DNA of 64,000 bases from Sinohyriopsis cumingii (GCA_028554795.2 CM068841.1:26407308-26471307), one strand, 5' to 3'. Counted from the stretch's first letter, positions 47,593 through 61,137 are shown. Notes: generated by a model not told the origin, from the sequence alone. Numbers and translations: made by a program.

Positions 47593-48645
47593 CATTGTAT
47601 ACATACATACATACACATTGTATACATATATACATACATATACATTGTATACATACATACGTACGTACGTACATACGTACATACATACATATACATTGTA
47701 TACATACATACATACACACTGTATTCATACATACATACATACATACATACACACTGTATTCATACATACATAGATACATACATACATACATACACACTGT
47801 ATTCATACATACATACAAACATACGTTCCAACCTACCTACCTACATACCTACATACGTTCCTACCTACATACCTACCTACATACATACATACGTTCCTAC
47901 CTACATACATACATACCTACCTACCTACCTACATACGTTCCTACCTACCTACATACGTTCCTACCTACCTACCTACATACATACGTTCCTACCTACATAA
48001 CGTTCCTACCTACATACGTTCCTACCTACCTACCTACATACATACATACCTACATACATACCTACATACATACATACATACATACCTACATACTTACGTT
48101 CCTACCTACATACGTTCCTACCTACAAGTTGTTGTTGTTGTTGTATGGTTTAACGCCATTTTTCAGCACAAGATAGGCTATACATGGCGGCCAGTATAAT
48201 TGGTGGAGGAAGAACCCTGGAAAACCCCGGGACGAACCACGGACTCACGAGAAGCTACTGGCAGGCTTTCTCACATACCCACGTTAGCCGAGCCTGAGAC
48301 TCTACCTACAAGTAAGGACATACATACATACCCATACACACACACATACACACACACACATACATACATACATACATACATACATACCTACATTCATACC
48401 TGCATACCTACGTTCCTACCTACCTACCTACGTTCCTACCTACCTACCTACGTATATATATATATACATATATACATACATATATACATACATACATATA
48501 TACATACATATACATACATATATACATACATATATACATACATACATATATACATACATACATACATACATACAGACAGACAGACAGGCAGGCAGGCAGG
48601 CAGACAGACAGACAGACAGACATACATACATACATACATACATTT
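47160..48645. repeat. 1.5 kb compound tetranucleotide array with higher-order structure
   Basis: (ACAG)n at 47161-47295; (CATA)n with a recurring CACATTGTATACATACATAC higher-order unit at 47296-47820; (CTAC)/(CATA) with ACGTTCCTACCTAC units at 47820-48125; a SINE-A insertion at 48127-48305; then CATA, CTAC, TATATACATACA and CAGACAGG sub-arrays to 48645. Long open frames of YIHT/VCMY repeats on both strands are artefacts of the 4 bp period. Confidence 0.97.
48127..48305 (-). mobile_element. SINE-A, 5'-truncated, within the tetranucleotide array
   Basis: The (GTT)n start is the reverse of the (AAC)n tail, followed by TTTAACGCCATTTTTCAGC and GGCTATACATGGCGGCC. It is truncated before the A box. 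It interrupts the CTAC array. Confidence 0.88.
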
Positions 48646-51437
48646 TCCATAAATTAGTTATAATTATTTACATTGACAGTGAATGACCTTTTCTGTCAGT
48701 AGTTTGGACTGAGGGGTCCAGTTAATAACTTTCTCCACATAAAAGTAAAACTGCAGAATATAAATTAAGCCTTGTGGGTTACAAATAGTGCATAATCATA
48801 TTTATATTTTCCTTTTGAAATATAATAAGTAATGCATTTAAAGAAGAAATGTTTTTAAGTTTAATATTCTTTTGAAAATATTTACTAAAATGATCTTCAT
48901 AACACATTACAACAACCAGTCTGCTAAATACATTAAGCCTGACCAGACACTTTATCTTCAGTTCATACTTATCTGTGTGCGAGGTGTATATAAAAAATGT
49001 GTGCACTGTAAAAGAAAGTTATTAGTGAATCCTCCCAAGTAACCCATGCATCTCCACACACTTTATTAGTATAATTTTTTAATTATTAAATACCAATTTA
49101 GATTAATGTTTTGCTTCACTATTCATACACTTCTACAGAATGGGAGCTTCAGAAATCGTCTGGCTATCAGCAAATCTGTGATAATGTAGTGGTGACATTT
49201 CTTCATTTTAAAGTGGATTTATACTTTTCTCCTGGTATGAATATGATTTTCCTCAATGCGGTCCATTTTTATCTATCATCATGCAAAACAAATAGTAGTA
49301 TGCATTATCAATAGAGACACAAACACAAAAATTTGAATTTAGGTTTACAAAAGTGTTAGAAATGGAATGGCTTTCTCACAAAGTCTGTGGGAATGCAGTT
49401 GGTAAATGTTTAAGAAAACTGAGGCCCATGCTTCCTTGTAGAACTTAGTATCTGGCCATTAATTAGAAACTTGTTATTTCCATCATTATAACTACATATA
49501 CAGTTACCTGACAGGAAAAGATAAGTCTATAAATGTCATTAACAGGCTTGAGAGAACCCCACCCTTTAACCATACCTTTGCTGTCTGGGCATGAATAGAC
49601 AAATGTATATATCCAAGCAACATTTGCTGCTGTGGAAGTTCTTAATTCATAGGGCTACAAAAAACTTACCAGACATCAGCATGTAAGTCAAAATAGGGAG
49701 CGGTAAAGGCAATATGTTTTGTAAACATAACAGTCTCGATTAAAAAACCTAATTTTAAATCAGGGAATTCATCATCTCCAAGACAAAGAGGTGATAATCT
49801 CCATCTGCCATCAATCTGTCCAGACATCTCTGTCTTAGCTATCAAGCTTGTTATATAGGCTGCTGATGTATGTGTTTCTTTCATTAGTATAGACCTTACC
49901 TGGTTGTTCACATGCCAGTGCACCTTAGAATATGATTTATGCTACTAAAATAGAGAAACCTCTAATCTTCTCAAAAACTGCATAGCAGACATTGAATAAA
50001 TGTTTGGCACATTTGCTTCTCAAACAGTGAAATTTGAAATTCTGGCAAATGGTTGTCTTATAAGTTGTCATGTGATTCAAGTATGCCATCCAATATCATG
50101 GGAGTCGTCACTAAAAACAAAAATATAAAGTATTACAGACTTCTTAAAACCACCCATCAGAATTTTATCAAATTTGACAAAACACAGTATAGCATGAAGG
50201 CTTTTTAAATTACTAGAAGTTATGTTGGTTTTAATATGGGCATGGTTACCTTTGTGAAAAATAAATAAGGTCTTCTTAAAAATTAATATGCAGACCTTGA
50301 AAACATTTGTCAGAAAGAATCTCTGCACAAAGTTCATTCATTTATTTGACAGATAATACTAATCAGTGATCACTGTATATCTGCTAATTTGGGGTAGTGA
50401 AGGTTGATTCTATTCTAAAATCACTTTAAAATGGCCTCTACTGAAACAATACTCAGCAAAAATATAAATCATACTGAATGCTTCCTAATACAAATGTATC
50501 TCAAGTATACACATACAATACCAATCAACTATAGCATGTAGTAGAGGTTGCTAAAGATAAAATAAGCTTAAAATGGCATTAAAACTGCAGACAGTATACA
50601 TGTAGTAACTGACATGAAAGCCTTTTCAGAGGCTTTTGGAATGAATTATGCTGTCAGATAAGACAGCTGCTACAAAAATTAAAGACTGTAAAAGACTAAT
50701 TCCCAAATACTGCTGGCAGACTTAGACGAAAATTGCAAAGCTGTTACTACATAATAAACAAAAGTATGGTCTGTGATTCAATACAGTATTTTGATGGGCA
50801 AAGTAAATTTTGTCTGCAGAGATGAGTCATGCCAGAATTATACATTTTTTTTTTTTACTTTTCAGCTCAAGTATTGCAGCACTCAATAATGCGCCATTGT
50901 ACTATGTTCTGGTAACTGTATGATAATGAGTAAGGTAAAGACTGATGTTTTTAATGAACAGTTAAGAAGTAGAATATATTGTTTGGACCTATGATTATTC
51001 TTAGTAACAAATGAAATGCCTTATTATGTATCCATAAACGCTTATAAACTTTTAAGGATCCAGTTATACAAACTCACAGGATGGTACAGAAGATACCAAT
51101 TGCTCAGCTTACAGAAAGCACCATATTTGCCGGCCTATAAGATGATACTTTTTGACCAGAAAATCTTAGCTTCGTCTTATACTCCGAATCGACTTATAAA
51201 TGGATTTTGTCGTCCAAATCACTTTATCAGATGTCAAATAATTTTTAGTATGGAAAAAATTATCCAATAAGTATGAAACAAAATTTCATTTCGGGGAAGA
51301 GAACATGTATAAAAAAGTATAGGACCCCACATTAATAAGGATTTTAAACAATTACATGATTGTCAGCATTAAAAATTAATGTACATCAGATGTAATTGCA
51401 CTAAAGCAGCATGCACTAGTAATATAAGTTTGAATTT

Positions 51438-51440
<3 letters not shown>

Positions 51441-51480
<40 letters not shown>
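51441..51480. repeat. (TG)n microsatellite
   Basis: Copy B counterpart of 25361-25388, expanded. Confidence 0.95.
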
Positions 51481-51481
<1 letters not shown>

Positions 51482-51639
51482 ATGAATTGACATGTTAGAA
51501 GATGAATAACTATGACAAAGACAGATATTTACTGACATTTTTCTTCTTGACCTCGTGATCAAATAAAAATCATTCCCTTTATGAGAGAGAAAGAGAGAGA
51601 CATAGAGAAATGTCTTGTCTTTCACTTACTTGATGACTG

Positions 51640-51862
51640 ATCTTATTGGATGGTATTGGTCCACAAATTCTTAAAATTGCTGCACCAGTAATAACAAAAT
51701 CATTAAGGATAATGAGTGGTACTTTTCCAGAAACCTTGAAATGTGCAAAGGTTACACCTATCTTTAAGAAAGGAGAAAAGGAGGATCCAGGGAATTGCAG
51801 ACCATTATCGATTCTACCTGCATTGTCAACATAATTTGAAAAGCAAGTAGCCATTCAGGTCT
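51640..51862 (+). mobile_element. Non-LTR reverse transcriptase fragment (copy B)
   Basis: Same relic as 25547-25770, with the same internal deletion, confirming that it was present before the duplication. Confidence 0.8.
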
Positions 51863-51883
51863 ATACATTTGTGTATTTAACTA

Positions 51884-52195
51884 TTAAAGCTGGTTACCAT
51901 TACTCCAAAAATTTAAAGAACTTTCCTCTAAGCTTCTCAGCATAATATATCTGAATTGTACTGAAAACATCTCATTAGCCCATATTAGGTGGTCATTAAT
52001 ATGGCAGATATGAGTTATTATAGGTAGGTATTGGGTTGAACCTAAATAGGGTTGTTCAAATTGCATAAGAGGCCTAAATTTCTTCATAATTTCACTCAAA
52101 AATATATTTTGTTCTTCTGGAAATGGGGTGAACTGATCTTCTAAGTTTGCCCCTGAATTTCCCTCACAATAGACATTTTGGCTCACGACATTCAT
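51884..52195 (-). CDS. Conserved 103-codon open frame of unknown function (copy B)
   Basis: Counterpart of 25792-26103. It starts MNVVSQNVYCEGNSGANLED, with replacements only near the N-terminus, and has an identical stop. Retention of the frame in both copies is weak evidence of constraint, because the copies are young. Confidence 0.35.
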   Translation of the reverse strand: MNVVSQNVYCEGNSGANLEDQFTPFPEEQNIFLSEIMKKFRPLMQFEQPYLGSTQYLPIITHICHINDHLIWANEMFSVQFRYIMLRSLEESSLNFWSNGNQL

Positions 52196-52265
52196 GTCAT
52201 AAACGTTGACCCCATATTGGCATTACAATAATTGTTGTTTTAAAGTCATGCGTGTTTCTTAACAG

Positions 52266-52402
52266 TATTTACAGAGAAAACATTTTCCGAAAAGTATTTA
52301 GAAAATTTACGCAAGTTTGAAAATGAAATTGTTGACAAACTTCAACGAAGGAGGGAGCAAGATCATACAGAAAGTAAAGCAAACACCTCAGACATGCCGT
52401 AG
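52266..52402 (+). CDS. Candidate last coding exon (copy B)
   Basis: Counterpart of 26174-26310, with acceptor TTTCTTAACAG, one Phe-to-Leu replacement (VDKLQRRREQ) and the same TAG. Charged, probably coiled-coil; family unassigned. Confidence 0.4.
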
Positions 52403-55400
52403 GTCTGCATATTTTTGGCTTTTCTCTCAATCATAATTTGTGTTGTTCAACCTACCATCTTGGTCCTATCCCACACCAAAACTGTCTACCCTTCTGCACA
52501 TGAGATTTTTACATGAGCTCTAACTCAGGTTAGTCTCATGTGCATTTTAACATGCAAATTACGTAGAACTCATGTGAGCAAATAGATTCTAATAAGAAAT
52601 CACATATTTATGAATTGTTAACATGTGCAAGATCTTACTAACATGACCAAGTCTGCTCATGTGAGCAAATAAATTCTAATAAGAAATCACATGTGCAGAA
52701 ATTGTTAACATGAGCAATTTTTTGCCCACGTGCGCAACATCCTGCTCACAAGAGCAAAAACAAAAAACAACAATAGTATTTAGTTTTTATTGAATACATC
52801 TGTCTTTTACAAGAATTAAACAGAAGAAAATCATATTTAAATCTATAGTCTGATAATACAAACCCGTTTGTTTGTACCCCCTACCGATTTAAATAATGGA
52901 AATCTTTAATGTGATAAAAAATGTAAGGAACTTAGTCAATTCATTCATTGATTTATAGCTTCTAACCTGACTCTGAGTAGAGTGACCCTAACACCGTCAT
53001 CTTATGCACGTTTCATGCTTAACGGAAGTTTTCAGTGTAATAGACGGACATGTTCGGATCCATTTCCAGTTTCTGGACAAGTCCATTTTCAGCAAAGGGG
53101 TGTATCACAACTACAGATGTACATACATAAGTCGTCTGCTTCCAATATTTACAATGTCGAATCAAGCAAAGGAAAATAATGACAACTACAAATTTGCTTT
53201 TCATGTGGATTTAACAAGCGGTTTAATTTCTATGTTATTTTTGTGTGCAAAGGGATATAATTCCAAATTCTCAACGTTATGTAATTTACGCAATTATTCA
53301 GCAGTTGACGAACAGGATGAACTTCGTCATTATGTTGTCTGATGGAAATAAATTAGCCGATAGTGTACGCAACATGGCGCCGTGTTAGTATGGAAAGTCC
53401 GTTAAGCATGAAATAGTGCAGGGGATGCCAGCATTAGTGCCATTCTGGTCATTGTTAGAAATTATAAATCAATGATTCAATTGACTTAGTTCTGTGCACT
53501 TTTTATCACACTAAACGTTCTCGTTTTTGAAATCGTTAGGGGGTTACAAACAAACGAGGATGTAGAGTCCGACTAGAGTAAGCATCAGTATATTTTAGTG
53601 CAATTATTGATCTTTTAATAAGGTTTCTCACACGAGAAAAATGAAAACTAGTGTATGTATGTATGTATGAATGTATGTATGTATGTATGTATCTGTTACA
53701 TTTAATACATCACATTCATTCTACAGACTTTAAGGTCATAATAAAAGATACTGCAGGGAATTTGCTTCACATGAAAACCATTCTTCACTGTTCCAGAAAA
53801 TTCAAAGCAAACAAAATGTGTATTTTAAACAATTACTGCTTGTGAATTTCATATTGTATGCACATTCATATGCCAGTCTGCAACAATTTGTTTATTTGGA
53901 GATTGTTCTCTTTGAACCGATGCACTTCCTGTTGACCAATGAATTTAAGTTAGCAGGCTCAGCTTTGAACTGCTGAAAAATTAAACCTGAAATGGAAATA
54001 AAAAACCTGGTACAAGTTTTGTTCTGATCACAGCATTTGAGACATTCTATAAGGAGGATTTTTGTGGATTCATTTGACAAGGTAAAGGCAAAATGCATAA
54101 TTGTTGTTGGATTAGATGGCACTTTTAACACAGACTATATCTCACACTGTGAAGTAGGAACCAGCTGTCTTACCAAGGACACACTTAGGCAGCTGACCCA
54201 GTCTGAAAATGAATCCTTTGGACTATGAGTCTAATTGATCTTCCAATAGAGTTACCAAAGTTCAGTAGCAAACATAAACTGCACTATTGATGAGATACCT
54301 GCACGTCACATCACATATTCCAAATTTGACTACTTCTGGATAAAGATGCCAATGGGTATCTTGGTACTCTCCAATTGATAATAACATGGGTAATAAAACG
54401 AACTGGGTACCCATTAAAAAAAAAGTTTTTCAAGTTCAGATTGAAACAGAGTAATGATTACAGTTCAAGGATTGTGTCAGATATGCAGTTATCCATCATC
54501 ACAGTGGCTTGTAAGGCTGCTTACAATTTACTTGCCATACATGTACTATATAATAATACAGTAGTACAATCCTTTATCATGCGACCTAATTAAGAATCAA
54601 CACTAATCTTTCACGCTCGACCGTCCTAACCTCGTGCCTGTCCATGGTTCATGTGTCCATTTTCTCATGACTTAAACACTCTTGTTTTGAGATCCTGATG
54701 ACATTAACTGAGTCAATACCTTTCATCAACAGTGACAGTAAGTACTGATTAAACAATATTTGACAAAATAAAATTTAAATATGTACTACTATTCAAATAA
54801 GAAGCACAATATAAATGTACGGTTTAAATGACATTTTTGCCTCCAGTTTGTGGCCCAGGAGTGAGTATTAGCTGTTCAAGTCAGGGCCACTGCTCACATG
54901 CTTGTTTGCTGGAGCCATTTTATTAGTGGGAAACCCAACACATATCTTTTGTCATGGCTAAGGCAACACAACAACTTTGCTACCGTAACATGCACTTCTT
55001 ATACTATGATAGGAAACAATGAATGAAATGGACAACTATACAGACTGAAAATTTTCACGGAAATATTTAAATATAAAGGAAAAATACCTTTGTTATGTAA
55101 TAACATTGAGAAGAAAACAATGGAATAAAAATGTACATGTGTAAATGTGGTAACTTCTGCATGAATTTTACATTAAACAGTTCCAAGAAAACAGGTCCTG
55201 AATGTAAAACCACTTGCCCTAGATTCATTCTATTATGATATTACACACATAGCGATCCAGCCTAAATTGAAAATAAATGGTGCCATATATCATAAAAAAA
55301 GAACAAAAGTACAAAAACAAATAAGACAATATGGGATGTATCGATGTGACTGATGGATATAGATATTATATGACTGAAAAATGTTAGAGAAGAGGGATTT

Positions 55401-55898
55401 AGTTAACTTAAAAACATGTTGCACTGGAGCATTGTTATGGGATGAAGCATGGCAGCCGAGGATAATAAAACAATCCTCATTTGTGGATTTTAAGATTATT
55501 TGCGAAAGTTACTGTAGACATGTAGACTAGTCAAAGTGAGTGTTGTGCATAAATAATTTCTCAAATTCTTTTGTCGTCCTTACTACTAGTCCACATGAAT
55601 TTAGACGATTTGTGACAAAAAATTTAACTGCAGATCCAGGTAAGACTCAAAATTATATGAATGTCTTTCATACAGTTTTCTGCAATTATGGCATGTAATA
55701 TACGTTCGTTGGATATAGCTGAGTGGATAATCATTAACCGCAGTCATGTTCTTAACGATAACATCTTACAATATCCCGATTAACATTAGTATATCTACAA
55801 AACAAGTATTCTCTAGTTTGTGTGGCAAAGGCAAGACATTGGTATCATTTTCTTAAAGCGTTGTCGGCACAGTTCTCAACTTACTTTCCTTACTTTAA

Positions 55899-56705
55899 TT
55901 ACTTTATAATGGCAGTTTTAAAAAATGATGGGAATTCCCCTGATGAGAGAGAGGTATTAATAACATCAGTGAGTGAAGGCAATACTGGATCTAAGCACTC
56001 AAGCAACAGTGTTGTTGGAACTGGATCAAGTTCACATGGCTTTGGTGCACTCTTCATCACCAGTGTACGTACTAAATCCTTAGAGACAGGTTCAAATGCT
56101 GCTAATGGTTGCCGCTGAAATTCTGTATGCCAGCTGTATGGTGACGACGAGTCAAGTGAAATTGTATTGTCAAGCTTATCTTTAATGGTTTCTACTTTGT
56201 CACGGAAGAAGGTTGCAAACAGGTCCGGAAGGTCGACTGGAAAGAAGGTAGTTGGAAGTTGTGTACATTTGTTCCTTGACATCAGCTTGTTAGTAATATC
56301 TAAGAGCTCTTTGCAGCTGGAACTTTCCATAATCTTAGTACTGTAGTGGGCTGATTTCGCTGCATGGACTATGTTTGTGAAGTTCATTTTGGCGGCTTCA
56401 TATATTTGCTTATGTATAGTGAGTCTGGTGGAAAGCCAAAGCCTCTCAGATTTACGGCGGTCTCTTTTAGCAGTACAAAGCTGTTTCCTAACACTGCAAT
56501 ACCATGGAGAACACTTTTGAATTGATAATCTGCACTTGGTGGCTGGGGCATGTTTGTCGAGCACTGAACGCAGGCAGTTATCACGTTGTTCTGCTGTAGG
56601 AGGTAAGTAAGTTGTTAGGTTTGCTTGGATGGCACGCATTAGTTTGGTTCTAGTAGCAAATAAATGTGGAGGGTAATGGACTGATACGTCAAGATTACAT
56701 ATAAT
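55899..56705 (-). mobile_element. CR1/Jockey-type LINE fragment (endonuclease-RT linker and RT start)
   Basis: A 246-codon minus-strand frame starts MRAIQANLTTYLPPTAEQRD, has a VLDKHAPATKCRLSIQKCSP then PWYCSVRKQLCTAKRDRRKS block, the SAHYSTKIMESSSCKELLDI linker, a DLFATFFRDKVETIKDKL segment, PCELDPVPTTLLLECLDPVL, and ends in SSGEFPSFFKTAIIK at the RT start. This is the typical linker of CR1/Jockey-like LINEs. The frame is intact over its length, but the RT core is cut off at the duplication boundary (55899), and a short upstream part (to 56705) lies in another frame. Recent but truncated copy. Confidence 0.85.
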
Positions 56706-56999
56706 TCAGAGGTGGTTTGTTGCAAGTTCGTTGGGTACCAGGCAGGACCGTAGAATATTATCATCAGGTCTATGGGTACCACAGGTTACCGTACCAAAGG
56801 CCGACAGTGTTCTGATTGTCTCCTTCCGCCGCCAGATTAATTCACGTGAAAGAAAGTAGTTAACAATATAGTTCAAATGGCGACGAAATACATCTGATGT
56901 TTCTTTCTCGACTTGACGGAAACGACTGAAGACATTCCAGTTGATAGCATACATTTCTATTCTATAGTTACGGACACAGCAGATAAAGCATATCCACAC
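56706..56999 (-). other. 97-codon open frame, unidentified
   Basis: Minus-strand frame with RHLNYIVNYFLSRELIWRRK and ETIRTLSAFGTVTCGTHRPD. It is protein-like and directly upstream of the LINE frame. It could be part of the same or another retroelement or a host exon. I do not recognise it. Confidence 0.25.
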
Positions 57000-58660
57000 A
57001 TTAAGATAGTCTATTCTAACAACAGCGGCTAGCGGGAGGCGAATATTTATAATTAAAGCAGATTATTTATAGACTAAATTTTGATTTTGATAAAAAATAT
57101 GAATTTTTCTATGAACATTTCAAAGAACTTCTTCAGTGATATAGAAATTAGATTTTGGGCCATTGTCCTCATCTCGCACAGGGCCCGCACAGCCCGAAAA
57201 CCGCCGCTGAGAATAATAATAATAATAATAATAATCGTTGGTTTCCTAGTCACGTATAAACCATTTTAGAGAAGCTTCCGAATGCATTAAATATTCCATA
57301 AATTTACCAGATGATATGTATGATTGACGATACTTTATCTATTTTGCACTGCATGTGTATTTGTACAGATGCATTGGCCGTAAAAACAAGCGCATATTTT
57401 TTGCAGCTTCATTTATTTTGTTGAAAAATGAATGGCATTATGATGCTTTTATAACGTGCAAAAGAAATATTAATCCTCGTGTTCCAAGGAATAGTCACGT
57501 TGATTCGCAATGCTTTCGATAACAATTACGGTGACTCTAACTCATGTACTTTAATCACAAGTTGCCTAACAACTAATGAATTATATATATCACCGGCTAT
57601 TGAGGCTGTGAAACAAAATAACAGTCTTGTTTCTTGCACGTGTTGCAGATTTTCAAGCAGTGCAATAATTGTCACTTTGTAACGTAATTACTCATCTTGA
57701 TGTGGGAGAGGCCATTTTGGTTTGGGAAAAACATGTACGAAGTTACCGGCACAATAAAAAATGGCTTGTTTTCCACTTTATACATTGCACTTTTTCAGAA
57801 AGCTGTTATTGACTTTGTTTATCAATAAATGTGTGTGTGTGTGTGTGTGTGGTTTTAATAATACTGATAATAATAATAATAATGGTTTGTAAAGATATAC
57901 CAGTATATTGCGTATTGCTGTTCTGGCAACACATACCGCAATTCGGTTTTCTGTACCGCGATTTTTCTCTGACTTGCCTTCATCCAACAAGTCTCTGTAT
58001 AATGCAAAATTTTCCCAGTTTAGTTCTAGAACCATATTTTCTCTTTTTCCCTAGATGCACGCTTAGCGCTAGATTGCACGTGAATTTAAAACGTGATGCA
58101 CAGTACCATCATTCGGGCAAGGTTTAACGGGGGGATGGGGTGGCAAGTCAAGACAATGAGATATTTTCCAGTTATAAAAAAATAAAACATAAACTTCACT
58201 TTGCCTTAGATGTTTATATCACATTTGTAATGACAAAAAAAATGAAAAAGTACTTAACATTCCATACTATTAAATAGATCATTTCCTCTAAAATAGTTTT
58301 TATTTTTATCCAGTGCCTGGAATGTGTATGCAACAAAGCATGCAACATATGATGTTATGATTGATAGTTTCGCTTCGAAGAATAAAAAGATAGCAAATTA
58401 TTGAAACAAATAGCGGCCGCATCTGATGTTTTCTTTGTCTAATACATGGTCTTTCAGATTAAAGAGCTTACGTCACGTTAGTTTCCTTTTCTTGTCTGCA
58501 AAGATCAATTAACATGGATTCATTTATAAAGTTAGTCGAAAGTCGTGAAGACCTGGATTTTAATTATAAGAAATCCGGTTATATTTAGCCAATTATTCTC
58601 AATGTAATAGAGATTATAATTTCCTACCCACCCTCCATAATTTGTTGCTGAAATTCATTT
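57000..58660. other. No gene recognised; (AAT)n and (GT)n microsatellites
   Basis: (AAT)n at about 57213-57235 and (GT)n at 57829-57852 with a following (AAT)n. Open frames at 57081, 57479, 57778 and 57831 lack support. Confidence 0.45.
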
Positions 58661-58666
58661 TCTAAA

Positions 58667-58869
58667 ATGGCTTCTCGTAGAATACCAATAAAGGGAAAGT
58701 TAAGAGACAAAAGGTTTAATAGAGTGAATGAAAAACGTTCTGGCGACATCATTGCCAGGTTCACCATTTCTTCCCTTTGGCATCAACGTCTTGGAATGAT
58801 CGTTTTCGTTTTATCTTCATTTCCCGTGCTCATTATCTTGAGCAGATTTCACAAAATGCATTTGAAAAG
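58667..58869 (+). CDS. Candidate first coding exon, single-pass membrane protein, unidentified
   Basis: ATG in good context (TAAAATGGCT) opens MASRRIPIKGKLRDKRFNRV, a basic N-terminus, followed by a predicted membrane segment LGMIVFVLSSFPVLIILSRF and a basic flank, running into donor AAAAG|GTGTGT at 58869 (phase 2). The frame stays open to 58969 without splicing. No family recognised. The exon reading is inferred from the start context and donor only. Confidence 0.3.
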
Positions 58870-59329
58870 GTGTGTGTTTTTCAAGTATTTGTTCTGTCAA
58901 GTCAGTCATATTGTTGTGCAGACGAACTTTGTATTTTCTAAGACACTTTTACTTTTTAAACGGCACTAAAAAAGATGAACAATATAGTTTGCAAAATATA
59001 ATTTACACCTAAATGTGTTATAAAGTAACATAGCACACCTCTTTCAACCTTCGATCTTTTTTTTAAGTCATTGTAATTTCCGATTCACCTAAATTTTTCT
59101 TCTAAAATCAAAATTGTTCTTCAAATATAATCTTAATGACCAAATAGCAGATATTACCAGAGTACGATAAATGCAATATTGCTCAATTTGGTAATTTGGT
59201 CATAGGTATTACTTGTTTCTGGTTTGGAGGTTATGCCAGAGTCTGCATCGTATCCATTAGCGAGCGTTGCTTGCAGCCACCGACCAGCATCAAAGAACGT
59301 TATTCCAAATAAGTTTCTTCATTGAAGAC

Positions 59330-60590
59330 ACATGTAGCTTTTTTACAAAGGCAAATTTGTCCACATTTATTTCACGTCCGATGTCCTCAAAGTTAGAGCC
59401 AACAATGTTGTATATCCTGGACGTAACGCGTGGTGGTTGTACAGAAAAAAAGATCACATGGACAAAACCAACCGACCTTTTACTCATGACCACTAACAAA
59501 GTAATATATAGTATTGGACAAGGTCAATGTGTCTATAAGCACTGTCTCGGGTGAAAATTCACCCACTGTATTATACTGAAATCATCCACATTCATTATTT
59601 TATTCTCGTTTATGGGAAGAAACTGTAAATAAAACATTTTGAATGACCAATGTATCTTCTTGTCAGTGAGTAAAAAACAGAAGAAAAAAACGTGAGGGTT
59701 CGATTACGGACATGGCAGTTTCATAAAGCATACAATTGGAATGGTGGAGAGATCATGACGTCATTCGAAAAAGCAGTGATCACACGATGGCATGATCAAT
59801 AAATACATAACATTGCTACCAATGATAACATGCCTGTCTTCCCACATCCATCATAATTTTCACAATGAAATAATTATTCCCATATACAAATCCAAAACAC
59901 ATGATGGGAAAGTGTACGGTGGTAATGCTCGAATTAGAAACCATGACCTAAATTATTTTAGATTAATTCGTACTTTTTGGTGATATAGATGTGAGATGTG
60001 CGTGGGTTACAAAACGTTGCCAGAAATTATGCATCAGGTTAGTTCATTTGGATTTTTATATGCATGATGCCAGTTGTCTATGACGCCTTTGTGCATCGGA
60101 TGAATGCTAAACCTATTCTGATTTCTGGCTTAGATCCATACCTAAAGCCCTATTAGAGTTGCCTCCCATGACAGCATACATATTGACATGTATTATAGAC
60201 ACGGCAGAGAATGCATATACTTAAGTTTTCCGTCCTCGATATTAAATACATCCGTTAATCGGAACAAACGGCCTGATTTTATGCTCAAACGTATTTGCTA
60301 ACAATATGTATAACAAACTGAAGCGCTTAACAGATTTTATACAATATCCCGTGCGATAATGTCAGCCGTTTGCCATTTTTGTTTTACTGCTTTGTGTATA
60401 TTTTCTCACAGAAAATATCAATAACAGCACAATTGACTTTCGAGGTAAAAAAACAAATTAAAAGACATCGAAAAAAGTAAATTGTGGTATTTGAACCGGA
60501 CACTCCTGAATGACAGATGACAATACATACCACTAGGCCAAACAAAGGAAAACATCAGAGATCAAATTTGTTGGCCGTAATCTTATGGAT
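59330..60590 (-). repeat. Old interspersed repeat, arm 2 of an inverted pair
   Basis: Reverse-complement counterpart of 45660-47050. On the minus strand its start (near 60545-60475) has a tRNA-like module: GGCCTAGTGGTATG (A box) and CCGGTTCAAATACCAC (B box). A tRNA-derived or composite element is possible. The open frame at 59267-59554 lies within a conserved block but has no convincing coding signature. Confidence 0.7.
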
Positions 60591-60731
60591 GTCTAATGAC
60601 CGCAAGGGACAAATATTTTTGATAATCACTCATAATTATTCTTGTTGAAAAGTCCATGAATTCAAACGATCTCGTGGTAATGACAACAGGCGAGACCCAA
60701 CTATGTAAATAATCGATAAAAACATGGTGGA

Positions 60732-60925
60732 TCATGAACGGACTGTGTTTTTTTCTGCAAATTTACTGACTTTGATGATTGTCAGTGCAGAGCTATTTCT
60801 AATCTGACAGCCACTCAAAACTGTTACATTAACTCCAATCCATCTAGCACACATATTTCTGCACAAAACTGACGTTCCACAAGGTTTAGCACAGACGGAC
60901 ATACCGCTCATAAACACCCCCGTCA
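60732..60925 (-). CDS. Weak candidate exon, Cys-containing
   Basis: Acceptor TTTTGTGTTTATAG precedes a minus-strand frame VTGVFMSGMSVCAKPCGTSV, LCRNMCARWIGVNVTVLSGC, ending at 60732 with five or more cysteines. A secreted or extracellular peptide is conceivable. No donor or start partner was seen. Confidence 0.2.
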
Positions 60926-61137
60926 CTATAAACACAAAATAAAAATGTGATGAATTTGCGCAGCAAGAGTTAAACCTGTACAATAAGATAATAAAATTGC
61001 TTGAAATTTCAAGATGGCGGATGATATCCCTATCACATGGTACCCATTAACTTTACCCTATTTAAAATATGTCTTTTTCCCCTACACCGAGAACTGGAAA
61101 TACGACAGATGAAGGTTAAGGAAAATGCCTATTCCAA

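Larger units (their letters stand above)
47098..55899 (+). other. Segmental duplication, copy B
   Basis: Colinear with 21033-30194. The left end (47098-47160) matches copy A up to the microsatellite. The array then expands to about 1.5 kb and joins the duplicated body at about 48642. The right end stops at TTACTTTAAT near 55899, exactly where a CR1/Jockey LINE fragment begins. Copy B has lost blocks equal to 22549-23389 and 29612-29996 of copy A, or copy A gained them. Copy B contains an 86-codon minus frame (49666-49923, HWHVNNQVRSILMKETHTSA) that is broken by a ~57 bp deletion in copy A. Remaining sequence: no recognised gene. Confidence 0.95.

Noticed and set aside
47130..48176. Long open frames (up to 274 codons) on both strands
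   Set aside because: They are translations of CATA/CTAC tetranucleotide arrays; a 4 bp period without stops stays open in all frames.
59267..59554. 95-codon protein
   Set aside because: It lies across an interspersed repeat block whose inverted copy (46838-47050) does not preserve the frame.
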